A DNA stretch of 48,550 nt from Candidatus Saccharimonadota bacterium (GCA_024402895.1 JAKSSX010000005.1:1-48550); one strand, 5' to 3'; shown: positions 32,076 to 41,517, counted from the first letter of the stretch. Translations and numbers: made by a program. Notes: a model not told the origin generated them from the letters alone.

Positions 32076-32988
32076 TTTTAAGTGTTTCGACGTCTAATTC
32101 TGGCGTATTAAAAATAGTTAGAATTGGTTGTGGGGTTGAAATAACTTCCCAGTTGCCGTCGCTGTTTTCTTTTACGACTGCGATATAACGAGCGTGATTG
32201 GCGTTAGTGTTATAGTTATCTGTGTAAAAAGTTGTGTAATAATAGTCGCCGATTTGCTTGACGTCATTTATTTTATAATCGGAATTTAATTGATATGCGG
32301 CGCGAAGGAATTTTTTAATATCTTTTATTGGGTTTTGTTGGTAAGTATCAAACGGACTTTTGTTTAAAAAAACGATATTTTGAGAACTTAATTCCACACC
32401 ATCGAACAATTTCATCTTAGCAACCGCGACTTCGAGATATTTTGGATCAGATTTTACGTAGACGACTGGCTTATTATTTTCGTCATACTGATAGCTAATT
32501 GAATAAAGTGAGTTATTAATTGGCAAATAATTTAGGATCGGGTTTTCTTCTTTAATTTTTTGACCTTGGCGGCTCAAAAGACTGCCAACTAAACCTTCGA
32601 CGATTGCGAATTCTTGGCGATGTTGTTTTTCATATTCTCTACCTTCATCGTCGAGCGCCGATAAAATTCCATACAATTCAGTCGTGCCGGTTTCGATCGT
32701 GATATCTTCTTCGTGAGTCGAAAAATGATCATTAAACTCAACTTTTAGATGATATTCACCTGGAATAATCCAACTAGTTGAATTATTGGTGACCTTAACG
32801 TCATTTAAATAGACATTTGCAGCGTTTGGTGCATAATGGATTTGGGTTTTTGATTTACCTGCGCGATAAATGGAAACCGAGAGTGAATAAATAATAGCAA
32901 AAGCGAATAAAACAATAATGAGAATAATCGCGATACGAGTGCGCGGATTCATCTGTTCTACTGCTTGTTTGATTTTGCTTTTTGCCAT
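32059..32988 (-). CDS. Membrane-anchored protein with PEGA-like domain, 309 aa
   Basis: A short cytoplasmic start and one transmembrane helix (residues about 20-43) are followed by a beta-rich domain (about 50-100). That domain has A-x-V-Y-L-N-D, W-I-I-P-G-E-Y-H-L-K-V-E-F and an E-D-I-T-I end, the pattern of PEGA surface domains. The remaining 200 residues, with Y-L-P-I-N-N, V-Y-V-K-S and Y-Y-Y-T-T-F-Y-T-D, form an unknown domain. It is the last gene of the operon with the wall hydrolase and the 925-aa protein, so it may anchor or scaffold that complex outside the membrane. I placed the start at MAKSK (32988), 2 bp after the previous stop, because the upstream in-frame codon is TTG. Confidence 0.72.
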   Translation of the reverse strand: MAKSKIKQAVEQMNPRTRIAIILIIVLFAFAIIYSLSVSIYRAGKSKTQIHYAPNAANVYLNDVKVTNNSTSWIIPGEYHLKVEFNDHFSTHEEDITIETGTTELYGILSALDDEGREYEKQHRQEFAIVEGLVGSLLSRQGQKIKEENPILNYLPINNSLYSISYQYDENNKPVVYVKSDPKYLEVAVAKMKLFDGVELSSQNIVFLNKSPFDTYQQNPIKDIKKFLRAAYQLNSDYKINDVKQIGDYYYTTFYTDNYNTNANHARYIAVVKENSDGNWEVISTPQPILTIFNTPELDVETLKTINSY

Positions 32989-32990
32989 TT

Positions 32991-34787
32991 TTATTCGGTG
33001 CTCCAAACTTTATTTTGTAGGTTGCTTTGATAATTTAGAGTGTTGTTTGAGGTGAATTGTGGATTTCTATACCAGCGGACGATTGAGCCGTTACCAAACA
33101 AGAGATCTTCGCGTCCAGCCATTGGTGCGCGTGCGCTTGAGTTACCATGTGAAGAATAGGACGCGGAAGCGATTTTAGAATCGAAACCAGCAATTTCGCC
33201 GACGTAAATAAACGTGTGTCCATTAGAAAATGCAATGTCGCCTGCTTGAAGAATACTGGTATCTACTTGGCGATTTGGTGAGCCATTTAATAGAGTCCAG
33301 TTATTAGCTTTTACCCAGTCTTCCTGTGCTCCGGTTGCGCCTTTGTAGCTGTTATATTTCGGATCGAGGCCGGAATTCTGCGTGAGGATGGTTACGAAAC
33401 CGCCACAGTCGATACCAGGAACGCCGTCGACGGAACCGCCAACGTAACGACCTTCACTAATAGATTGAGATACTGCATTTGCGTAAGCTGGCATGCGATT
33501 AGTGAATGGAGCGCTATGATGCTCTGGCCATGCGTAAGCTTTTACTAGTGAAGAAAATTCACCGTTTACAGAACAATTATCATCTCTGCTGTTACTATTT
33601 ACTGCGTCGTAAATAATTTTTGCAAAAAGTTTTGCACCTTCAGAATTTGGATGAATGCTGTCCGAGAAGTATTGCTCGTTCTTCCCTTTAACTTCTTTTT
33701 TCCAGTCAGCAACGGTAATATTAGAGTTATTTTTTGCATAATCAAAGAATAGTTGGTTGTTTGATTCGTATTCATTCCAAGTTGCCCAGTCGGTAACAAA
33801 AACAATATTTCTACTAGTGCCGATTGCTTGAATTGCTTCATCAATATTTGCGGCTGTTAGTGATGAGCTATTTGCGCCGAGTGCAAATACGACAGTATCT
33901 TTAATGTTCGAAAAATTTCTAGCTATATTAATTCCCTCATCCCAGCGACGACCGTTCTGAGCGTTAATATCTGCCTGGGTGATTTCTGGGAATTGTTCTA
34001 GGAGTGCGTTATTAGATGCAACCGTAATTGAGTCACCGATAATTGTGACGTTTGCGCCGTTTTCGGTATTACTGAGATTTGTGCTTACATTTGAGCCTTT
34101 GCCGGAATATTGTGCGTAGTATTCTTTTGCGTAGTCGCGGCGTTTTGAAGTTCCCTGGTATAGAAGGCCGGCGTATGGCTCGTAATAAAGGATTGGTGAA
34201 TCACCATTAACGGCGCGCTCAAAAATCGCGAGAAAGGCCTCTGCTGCGGCTTCTACGGTGCTTTGTTTCTTAACTTCGGAAATCCAATCAAATGCATAGC
34301 CATTCATTGTGTAATCGAGCTCAATTTGAAGTAGATGATCGAGATCGTTTTGTGGAATATCTTTGGATTTTCCGGATGGCCACCATTCTGCTTCGAGATA
34401 TTTTCCGAGGCCAGCTTGGCGAATTTGATCAAGAAGTTTTTGATTATAGCCGGTATGCCATTGGAATAGTCCATAAAACGCGCCGGTACTTGAGCGGGTT
34501 GGTTCGACTCCGGTTTCTGCTTTTGCGTTTCCGAGAATGCCAGCAACTTGAATATCTGAAAAACCCTGATCGATGTAATAGTTCCAAACTTTTTCCTCGA
34601 TAGTATCGCCGGAAAGTTTTGTGGCGTAAGCACCGCACATATCATCGCTACCATTCGGATTATAATAGTAGATATTGTTAGTGTCATACATATCGAGAAC
34701 GTCATCGCTTGGAAGTGCTGCGAAAGCAGGCTGCGCAATAAGGACTGAAGCCATTAGGACAGAAAAGATAGTTTTGAGAGATTTCAT
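32991..34787 (-). CDS. Secreted three-domain cell-wall hydrolase (lysozyme-like, SGNH, NlpC/CHAP-like)
   Basis: Signal peptide at residues 1-23 (V-L-I-A-Q-P-A-F-A). Residues about 60-210 match the phage-tail lysozyme type: G-I-L-G-N-A-K-A-E-T-G with the likely catalytic Glu, and G-L-F-Q-W. Residues about 245-400 form an SGNH hydrolase: G-D-S-I-T-V (block I), A-L-G-A-N-S (block III) and D-S-I-H-P-N (block V Asp/His). Residues about 425-575 look like an NlpC/P60 or CHAP amidase: G-I-D-C-G-G-F-V with Cys and N-G-H-T-F-I-Y-V-G with His. Together they would cut glycan and peptide bonds and remove acyl groups. It overlaps the 925-aa gene by ATGA, inside the secretion-like locus. Confidence 0.85.
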   Translation of the reverse strand: MKSLKTIFSVLMASVLIAQPAFAALPSDDVLDMYDTNNIYYYNPNGSDDMCGAYATKLSGDTIEEKVWNYYIDQGFSDIQVAGILGNAKAETGVEPTRSSTGAFYGLFQWHTGYNQKLLDQIRQAGLGKYLEAEWWPSGKSKDIPQNDLDHLLQIELDYTMNGYAFDWISEVKKQSTVEAAAEAFLAIFERAVNGDSPILYYEPYAGLLYQGTSKRRDYAKEYYAQYSGKGSNVSTNLSNTENGANVTIIGDSITVASNNALLEQFPEITQADINAQNGRRWDEGINIARNFSNIKDTVVFALGANSSSLTAANIDEAIQAIGTSRNIVFVTDWATWNEYESNNQLFFDYAKNNSNITVADWKKEVKGKNEQYFSDSIHPNSEGAKLFAKIIYDAVNSNSRDDNCSVNGEFSSLVKAYAWPEHHSAPFTNRMPAYANAVSQSISEGRYVGGSVDGVPGIDCGGFVTILTQNSGLDPKYNSYKGATGAQEDWVKANNWTLLNGSPNRQVDTSILQAGDIAFSNGHTFIYVGEIAGFDSKIASASYSSHGNSSARAPMAGREDLLFGNGSIVRWYRNPQFTSNNTLNYQSNLQNKVWSTE

Positions 34788-37561
34788 ACTAGATAGTTCC
34801 TTTTGTCGATGAAGATTTTTTCAATATGTTGTGCAATTACTGGAGTTGTTTCGAATGAAGAAGATTCGATCTTGATTTCTTTTGGAGCTGCGTTTTTGCT
34901 AAATGCATAACGTTCGGATGGATCGTAGTTGGCAATTCTTGTTGCGTAATTATTGAACTCAATTAGGAATGCGATGTCATCTTTTGTTTGACCGGAAATA
35001 CGTGCGAGAGTGCCTTCAAAGGAAGTGTCGATTGGGTGCTCTGCTTCGTATTTCTTTTCGTATGCGAGGACTGGATTCGAATCTTCTTCGTCGGTCATGT
35101 TTCCGAGAATACGCATATCTTCGATATAGCGCTGATAGTACTTAAATTCGCTATCCCAGCGTGGATTATCGCTACCCATTCTACAGTTATCACCGGTACC
35201 CCAACCGCGGTTTGCAACATCTTCAGCTGCGTTAATAATATCGAGTACATCATTAACGAGGAAGAGATTATTTCCGACGGTTCCGAGGTCAGTTTGAAGT
35301 GAGTTCATAATGTTAGCATCAAGAACACCCCATGGAGATTCGCGCTCAACACAAACGTTAATGAATTTTGCGAGTTCGGAATTATCTTTAATATTACCTT
35401 TACTGTCAAGGTTTGGTTCGATTACTGAAACATAGGTTGGATCGTCTGGTGCGAGATCGATGGTCGAGTAATCCATGCCGACGATTTCCTGATCATAAAT
35501 ATCGCAAACAGTATTGTCGAGCGCATTAGTACAATCGGAATATTTCGCCGTGTAGATATTTGGATCGTCGTAGGCGGAAGCGATTGGATTAAGAACGGAT
35601 AGCGAGTTGGTTAGAGTCGTGGCAAAGTTAGAAACTGCGCTAAAAGTGCTATTTGAATAAGACATAAAGGCAAACTTAGATAATAGTGAGCCTAAGAATG
35701 TGTTTTTACTAGTGATATCGAATGGGCTACGATGAAGTCTATCGATTTCGGCTTCTTGTGCATTTGCGAGTGCGATTTCTGCATTTTGGCGTTTAATGTA
35801 ATCTTCTGAAGCTGGCATATATGCGCTTCCCTGCGTTGAAAGGCGGAAGTTTGCGTTAGCTGCGCCTTGGGAGAATAATTCGCCTGCTGGAACGCCTGTG
35901 TAAGTTTCAAAAATGTTACTTGCGAAGACCTTCGCGACGTAAGGAATGATTGAGCTAATGATAGCGCCGACGATGCCGGTCAGAGCGATACCGCCAACCG
36001 TGTGCGCAACTGCGCTAATAACGAATTTTGCGAGAGTTCCACCAGGAACTGCGTTAGAAACAAGTGAGACAACCGCGGATGCTGCCTGAACGCCATCACA
36101 AACTACGTTAGTTGCACCGGTGCTGACAGCAATAGTTGTCGCAGCGCGCGTAACGTTTTTAATGGAATATGGAGCGCTCTCTTTTGAACTTGATGGCGTG
36201 TTGCCGAGGATAAGTTTTGCGCCGGTCGATTGTAGTGGTGAGCCGGTGACGTCTTTTGTAGTGGATGAGCCGTCGTCGTTAATGTATTGAACTTGGCTAG
36301 TTGTTTCGCCGGTTAAGAAGTTCAGTGTTTCATTTACTGCGGAAGCATCGCCTTCGCCAGCCATCATCTTACTAATAGGCTCCATGAGACTTAGGAAGTA
36401 TGAAATTGACTGGAAAATTGTATATGCAGAAACCGTGACGGCTGCCATGTTTGCGATACGCATAGCTGAACAAAGCGGAACGCCGACGTTAGAAATTTTG
36501 CCTGCGATGGAGTTAACCATTGAGCGCGCTTTCATTTCTGGTGTGTCGCCGGAGATTTTATTCGTGTCTAAATCGTCGCCGTTTTTGCCAACTTTATCTT
36601 CGCCGGTTTCTTCGTCTTTGTGACGATTAACGGTGTTGAGGTTGCCATCTGTTCCAGTTACGCGATCGGAAACGGTGTCTTTGAAATTTTTTGTATCAGT
36701 ATCACTATCACCGGTGGATTTATATTGGTCAAAAATGTCGCGAGTCGCGCCCTTCTTTTTGTAGTAGTAGTCTGCGGAATCATCGAAAAAGCCAGCTACG
36801 CGACCGCGCTTAGCTTTGTAATAGGCTTCGCGGAAGTTAGGGTCGGATGCAAATTTATTTTGGAATGAACCCGCATCAATAATTTCGTCGTTATATTTTA
36901 GGACGGTTTTTGAAGTGGAAATACCGTTGGTTGGTTTGAAATTTCCGTCAGCGTCGATTTTACCAACATCAATGCCATTCTTTCTGAGGCGAGATTTTAG
37001 GTATGGTGAAAAAGTTGTGTACTTTTGGCTGAAGTTGCTGATTTTAATTTGGTCGCCGCCATTGATTAAGTACTTAAAAATGCGAGTATTGCGTGAGTTG
37101 TAGGAAGAAAATTGAAGGTCGGTTGCTTCGGTATAAAGGCTGGAAAGATGTGGGCCCAGAATTGATTGTGAAGCGTAAAAAAGTGCACCGCCGCCAAGAA
37201 GAAGGCTGGTAATAATAGTGACTGGAGCGAGACGCTTTTTAAAGAAACCGCCGCCTTTGCCGTCCTCTTTAGATTTATCTTTTTTGCCTCTGCCGACGCG
37301 AATAGCTTCTCTTTTGCCAACAACAGAGTTGCGGAAATCTTTTGAGAACTTGCGAGTGCGATCATGCTCGACGCTTTTTAGGCGGTCGATTGCGCGGTCT
37401 GACGGACGTTTGTAACTTCCCTGAGTATCTTCGGCTGCGGATTTTTCGGCATCAGAAAGCTCTTGGCGTGCAATATAGTCCGGACGAATTTCCGGATTTT
37501 CCATGCCATTATATGGATCGTTCTTACGACGATACCTATGACCCGACTCACCTGCCGACAT
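34784..37561 (-). CDS. Giant membrane-anchored protein B, 925 aa, paralogue of protein A
   Basis: A basic hydrophilic N-terminus (1-110) precedes a transmembrane helix at about 112-130 (A-P-V-T-I-I-T-S-L-L-L-G-G-G). The rest is a long region with hydrophobic stretches near 360-400 and 470-560. C-terminal blocks are shared with the protein at 10893-14090: S-P-F-D-I-T-S, N-S-E-L-A-K-F-I, R-E-S-P-W-G-V, Y-Y-Q-R-Y-I-E-D-M-R and H-P-I-D-T-S-F-E-G. It leads an operon with the wall hydrolase and the PEGA-like protein, just after virB4, so it is probably an envelope part of the machine. It ends in TGA. A TATAAT (37572-37577, minus strand) lies 10 nt before the ATG. No known family recognised. Confidence 0.8.
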   Translation of the reverse strand: MSAGESGHRYRRKNDPYNGMENPEIRPDYIARQELSDAEKSAAEDTQGSYKRPSDRAIDRLKSVEHDRTRKFSKDFRNSVVGKREAIRVGRGKKDKSKEDGKGGGFFKKRLAPVTIITSLLLGGGALFYASQSILGPHLSSLYTEATDLQFSSYNSRNTRIFKYLINGGDQIKISNFSQKYTTFSPYLKSRLRKNGIDVGKIDADGNFKPTNGISTSKTVLKYNDEIIDAGSFQNKFASDPNFREAYYKAKRGRVAGFFDDSADYYYKKKGATRDIFDQYKSTGDSDTDTKNFKDTVSDRVTGTDGNLNTVNRHKDEETGEDKVGKNGDDLDTNKISGDTPEMKARSMVNSIAGKISNVGVPLCSAMRIANMAAVTVSAYTIFQSISYFLSLMEPISKMMAGEGDASAVNETLNFLTGETTSQVQYINDDGSSTTKDVTGSPLQSTGAKLILGNTPSSSKESAPYSIKNVTRAATTIAVSTGATNVVCDGVQAASAVVSLVSNAVPGGTLAKFVISAVAHTVGGIALTGIVGAIISSIIPYVAKVFASNIFETYTGVPAGELFSQGAANANFRLSTQGSAYMPASEDYIKRQNAEIALANAQEAEIDRLHRSPFDITSKNTFLGSLLSKFAFMSYSNSTFSAVSNFATTLTNSLSVLNPIASAYDDPNIYTAKYSDCTNALDNTVCDIYDQEIVGMDYSTIDLAPDDPTYVSVIEPNLDSKGNIKDNSELAKFINVCVERESPWGVLDANIMNSLQTDLGTVGNNLFLVNDVLDIINAAEDVANRGWGTGDNCRMGSDNPRWDSEFKYYQRYIEDMRILGNMTDEEDSNPVLAYEKKYEAEHPIDTSFEGTLARISGQTKDDIAFLIEFNNYATRIANYDPSERYAFSKNAAPKEIKIESSSFETTPVIAQHIEKIFIDKRNYLV

Positions 37562-37611
37562 ATTACCTATAATTATATAATTTTTAGGTAATAATGTCGA
37601 CTATAAGCGTT

Positions 37612-39402
37612 TTACTTTTTTGCGTTTGGATTAGTGGTAATGAGGGATTCCTCAGTCTCACTAGCAACGATTTGAATATGAACGTGGTTTTGGCCTGCAA
37701 AGAAGAGACCTTGACCTACTGGGAAGCTTGCGAGACGCTTGCGTTCCTCGCTAGTAAGCTTAAAGACATCAGAAAGAACGTCGACTGCGGATGAAGACTG
37801 CTTCAAAAGTAGCTGCATCGAGGAGTTGTTAACGATAGCGCGGCCCATCTTTGATGACATAAAGTCTTCGACGTCCTGGGTAATGGTTGTAAGACCAAGG
37901 AAGTACTTACGAGCGCGCTTAGCGAGGCTAAAGAGGAAGCTTGCGGAATCTTCATATTTCATGAGCTGCCATGCCTCATCAACGATAAGCATGCGCTTCT
38001 TCTGGTTTGCGCGAGTAATGTTCCAGATATGGTTTAGGACGATATACATAGCGACTGGGCGAAGTTCGTCTTCGAGATCGCGAATATTAAAGACAACCAT
38101 CTGGTTATTAATATCAATATTGGACTGCTGCGAGAAAATACCTGCGAAAGTACCGGTGGTATATTTGCGCAAGCGCTGTGCAAGACCAGGACCGGTGCCG
38201 CCCATATGAAGCAAAGTATCATAAAGGTTAATGATGGTTGGAGGTGGAGCTGCATGAGTGAGAGGATCATTAGTAATACCTGCGCGTGCGTAAGTATCAA
38301 TAAGAGCCTGATCGAGATCGGCTTCCTCGTTTGGACTTAGAACGCCGCCACCAAGCATGAGACGGAAGAGACCGTGAAGCGTGACGAGGTTTGCACGAAG
38401 CGCATCGTTTGCATCTTCTGCATCAACAACTTTTGGAAGATCAAATGGATTAATACGAACATCGGAGTTAAGACTGAGGCGAATATAGGAGCCACCAACA
38501 GCATCTGCGAGCTTCTGATACTCGTTTTCTGGGTCGATAATGAGAACTTCTGCGCCGACCATCATGGAGCGAAGGGCTTCAAGCTTAACGGTAAAGGATT
38601 TACCTGCACCAGACTTTGCGAAGACGACCATGTTGGCGTTTTCAAGTGAGAAGCGGTCGAAGATAACGAGACCGTTGTTGTGCATGTTGATACCGTAAAG
38701 AATACCCTTCTCCTGAGTAAGGTCGGCAGAAGTGAATGGGAAGCTAGTTGAAATAGCGCCCGTGTTCATGTTGCGGCGAATCTGAAGCTGATCGGAACAT
38801 TGTGGCATAGTACTATTCATGCCCTGCTCTTGCTGGGAGCTAGCGACCTTAGTGAAGATCATTTGCTGACCAAAAATGTTCTCAATTTTGTGCTGGACGA
38901 ACTGGAGTTCATCGAGAGAGTCAGCATAAATTGTAATATAAAGCGCATAGCGGAAGAAGCGCTCTGCACCAACCTGGAGCTGATCGCGGAGATCCTCAGC
39001 ATCGGAGATAGCGGCTTCGAGCTCTGGGTCACGAACCTTACCCTTTTCACTGTTAATATCCATCGTTGCTTCGAGCTGAGTAACCTTTTTGGTAAGGTTT
39101 TTCATGATGATAGCGGTTTCGACTGGATAGATATACATTGAAACGTCGAGAACTTCATCCATGTTAATAATGGAGCTGAGCCAGCCGGTCATAAGTGAGC
39201 GTGGATAGCCGTAGACATACATGGTGCGGCCATACTTGGTGCCGATGCGGAAATGGTCTGATTTGAATTCGAGGCTTGATGGCGAAATAAGATCGCGAAG
39301 GGTGGTAATACCTGCCTCAAAGGCACGCTGAATTTCAACTTCTTCTTGAAGCTGTGCTTGTGCTGCGATATCAGCTGCGCTGAGTTGTTTTTGTTTTGCC
39401 AT
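37612..39402 (-). CDS. VirB4/TraC-type secretion ATPase
   Basis: The 596-aa protein has an N-terminal domain (about 20-250) and a RecA-like ATPase domain with Walker A A-K-S-G-A-G-K-S (262-269) and Walker B M-L-I-V-D-E-A-W (471-478). D-P-E-N-E-Y follows the first strand of the core, and T-Q-D-V-E-D-F sits near 515. VirB4 proteins power pilus biogenesis and substrate transfer at the inner membrane in type IV secretion. It is shorter than classic VirB4 (about 800 aa), and the small gene upstream seems to hold another N-terminal piece. A strong AGGAGAGGAG site precedes the ATG, 1 bp after the upstream stop. Confidence 0.95.
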   Translation of the reverse strand: MAKQKQLSAADIAAQAQLQEEVEIQRAFEAGITTLRDLISPSSLEFKSDHFRIGTKYGRTMYVYGYPRSLMTGWLSSIINMDEVLDVSMYIYPVETAIIMKNLTKKVTQLEATMDINSEKGKVRDPELEAAISDAEDLRDQLQVGAERFFRYALYITIYADSLDELQFVQHKIENIFGQQMIFTKVASSQQEQGMNSTMPQCSDQLQIRRNMNTGAISTSFPFTSADLTQEKGILYGINMHNNGLVIFDRFSLENANMVVFAKSGAGKSFTVKLEALRSMMVGAEVLIIDPENEYQKLADAVGGSYIRLSLNSDVRINPFDLPKVVDAEDANDALRANLVTLHGLFRLMLGGGVLSPNEEADLDQALIDTYARAGITNDPLTHAAPPPTIINLYDTLLHMGGTGPGLAQRLRKYTTGTFAGIFSQQSNIDINNQMVVFNIRDLEDELRPVAMYIVLNHIWNITRANQKKRMLIVDEAWQLMKYEDSASFLFSLAKRARKYFLGLTTITQDVEDFMSSKMGRAIVNNSSMQLLLKQSSSAVDVLSDVFKLTSEERKRLASFPVGQGLFFAGQNHVHIQIVASETEESLITTNPNAKK

Positions 39403-39403
39403 A

Positions 39404-40219
39404 TTATCTCTCCTCTCCTGGTTCGGCCTTCTTTACATAAAGGTGCGCAAGCTTATTGAAGTCGCCAAGTGGCTCGCGAACAGCAGTATCTGGGTTGTTG
39501 AAGTTGTAGTAAAGCTGGCCGAGTTCCTTAGTGTTGAGACGAACGGACTGAATGCCAATCTGGAAGAGACCGGAAACGACCGCTTCGGCGCGGTTGTTAA
39601 TTTCGCTAACTGCCTTATCGTAAGTTGCGCGATCGATACGCGTGACGGCGGGAGCTTTATCTTTTGAGAAAGTCTTAAAGAAGTTCTTGGACTGCTCGAG
39701 TGCTTTCTCTGCTTCTTTGGAAGTGTAGTAAGGAATTACAACGAAGAAGGACTTATCCATAATGTTTGCTTCCTGAGAAAGTACATCGATGAAGTTGATG
39801 TAATCGTCCATAAGAACACCAAGAAGCATGTTGTCGTTCTGACGGCGAAGTTCCATGAGGCGATCGATATAAGGAGCAATATCGACGCGCTGGGAGCGAA
39901 CCAAAATCTGAACGGTAAAGTTAAGAGAGTTAAGGAAGTTCTGGTATGCGTACTCGACGGATTCGCGCTCTTCTTCGGACATAAGGTCGAAGTTGATGGA
40001 TTTACATGCAACGACGGCACGGAAAGAACCGTCTTTCATAATAACCATAGAATCGCGAAGCTCGGAAATTAGGAGACTGGATTGGCTGGAATTTGGATTG
40101 TCATGACGAGCTGGCTGAGCGGCAGCAGCAGTAGCGGCTGGCTGCTGAGGCTGTTGTGGCGCAGCAGCAGCTGGTTGTTGTGGCATTTGCCCGTATTGTT
40201 GTGGTTGATTTGGTTGCAC
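39404..40219 (-). CDS. TraC/VirB4 N-terminal domain-like protein
   Basis: A Gln/Pro/Ala-rich first 40 residues are followed by a domain (about 50-265) with M-K-D-G-S-F-R-A-V-V, Y-Q-N-F-L-N-S-L and F-F-V-V-I-P-Y-Y. These are features of the N-terminal region of TraC/VirB4 proteins in Gram-positive-type systems. There is no Walker motif, so it is not an ATPase by itself. It lies between prgI and virB4, so it is probably a partner or a split-off part of the ATPase. The start codon is GTG (40217-40219) with AAGGAG 5 nt upstream. The TAA stop leaves 1 bp before the virB4 ATG. Confidence 0.78.
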   Translation of the reverse strand: MQPNQPQQYGQMPQQPAAAAPQQPQQPAATAAAAQPARHDNPNSSQSSLLISELRDSMVIMKDGSFRAVVACKSINFDLMSEEERESVEYAYQNFLNSLNFTVQILVRSQRVDIAPYIDRLMELRRQNDNMLLGVLMDDYINFIDVLSQEANIMDKSFFVVIPYYTSKEAEKALEQSKNFFKTFSKDKAPAVTRIDRATYDKAVSEINNRAEAVVSGLFQIGIQSVRLNTKELGQLYYNFNNPDTAVREPLGDFNKLAHLYVKKAEPGEER

Positions 40220-40228
40220 GATGACTCC

Positions 40229-41446
40229 TTAATGTAATGAAATATATACTTCGTTATCGTTTGAATTATTTTCCTGAATGCGTTTTGCCTGTTCTGCGAT
40301 AGTCTCGATTGAGAGGTCTGGGTTGTTTGCGAGATCTTGCATTTGCGCGGTTTGTTCTGGTGTTGGTTCTGGTTCAGGTTCTGGCTCTGGAATCGGGATT
40401 GGTTCAGGTTCTGGTTCGGCTTCTGGCTCTGGGTCCGGAGCTGTGAGCGCTTCGTGAATTTCTTCAATGTCAGGCTGAATTGTTGCGAGGCTAGCCGAAA
40501 TATCTACCGGCATACCTGCGACTGCTGTAGTTGCAGGCGATAATGGCTGAGCTTGTGGTTGAGGCTGTGCCTGCTGGGTTATTGCTGGAGAAATTGCAGG
40601 TGGCTGGAATGGCTGAACCTGTGGCTGAGCTTGAGGCATAGCAACTGGTTGTGGCGCTACGGTTGGCTGTGGCATTACGAATGGCTGAGGTGCTGCCGGT
40701 TGAGCAGACATAATAGGTTGCTGAGGCATAGCTGGCTGTGGAGCAACTGCTGGCTGAGACATAATAGGTTGTTGTGGAATAGAAACCGTAGGCGCAACTG
40801 GTTGCTGTGGGATTTGATGAGAAATTTGTGGTGCTGCGGATGCGTCCGTACCATGAATACTATTTTGATTAATAGCATTGCGCATCTGTTCAACAAGCTG
40901 CGCATGGCGAGCAGCACTGCTCTGCTCGAGGTTTTGATCGAGATTATAGGTTTGGCTGGTTTCAAAAATATCTTTAGCTTGGGAAGCTTCGGACGCGATA
41001 TCGTCTCTAAGGTTTGAGTTGGTTTCCTTAATTGCGTAACCTTCAGTATCGACGATGTTAGCAAGGAACGAGAGGCGATGGCTTGCTTCTTCCTGGCTAA
41101 GGTCTTTCGTGCGGCTAACTTCAATATTCTTTGGAGCAGTAATAGTAATAGTCGTATCTGACTGGCCTGGCATCCAAATACGCTTTTGTGGCTTTAGGTA
41201 GAAATCTACGACTGCAGAAAGATAAGTTTCCATTGGCTGATCTTTCTTGAGAGGAAGCGCCAAAATGCCAAGGAAAATGATAAATGGAATTGGAACGATA
41301 ACCAAAAGTGGGAAAATTTGGAATAATAAGAAAGCAACAAAACCTAAGCCCGCCGCGATCATAAGATAGACAAATTGACGGAAGCTAAAAGGACCGAGGA
41401 GTTTATCGTCCGCCTCGACATCCTGAGGGACCTTATATTGAGCCAT
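40229..41446 (-). CDS. PrgI/VirB3-like membrane protein with Pro/Gln-rich tail
   Basis: Residues 1-95 match PrgI family proteins: M-A-Q-Y-K-V-P-Q-D-V-E, then two adjacent transmembrane helices (about 18-65) and P-Q-K-R-I-W. PrgI is the Gram-positive VirB3 counterpart and pairs with VirB4. After residue 95 comes a cytoplasmic region with helices to about 200, then about 130 residues of Pro/Gln/Ala repeats and an acidic E-P-E-P repeat block. The tail is far longer than in typical PrgI (about 120 aa in total). TAAAAT (41453-41458, minus strand) lies exactly 6 nt before the ATG, so the operon mRNA is leaderless. Confidence 0.85.
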   Translation of the reverse strand: MAQYKVPQDVEADDKLLGPFSFRQFVYLMIAAGLGFVAFLLFQIFPLLVIVPIPFIIFLGILALPLKKDQPMETYLSAVVDFYLKPQKRIWMPGQSDTTITITAPKNIEVSRTKDLSQEEASHRLSFLANIVDTEGYAIKETNSNLRDDIASEASQAKDIFETSQTYNLDQNLEQSSAARHAQLVEQMRNAINQNSIHGTDASAAPQISHQIPQQPVAPTVSIPQQPIMSQPAVAPQPAMPQQPIMSAQPAAPQPFVMPQPTVAPQPVAMPQAQPQVQPFQPPAISPAITQQAQPQPQAQPLSPATTAVAGMPVDISASLATIQPDIEEIHEALTAPDPEPEAEPEPEPIPIPEPEPEPEPTPEQTAQMQDLANNPDLSIETIAEQAKRIQENNSNDNEVYISLH

Positions 41447-41472
41447 ACTTTCATTTTAGCATAAACACAATT

Positions 41473-41503
41473 AAAAAGGACCGTACAATTGACGGTCCTT
41501 TTT
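41473..41503. terminator. Terminator between the VirB6-like gene and prgI
   Basis: A perfect 12-bp stem (41473-41484 with 41492-41503) has a 7-nt loop and T-runs on both strands. It separates the VirB6-like transcript from the prgI-traC-virB4 unit. Confidence 0.87.
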
Positions 41504-41517
41504 CTTTGCCCTGTTGA

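Noticed and set aside
40320..40450. Plus-strand Trp/Phe-rich frames opposite the Pro/Glu repeats
   Set aside because: They are the antisense shadow of the E-P and Pro/Gln repeats in the PrgI-like gene.
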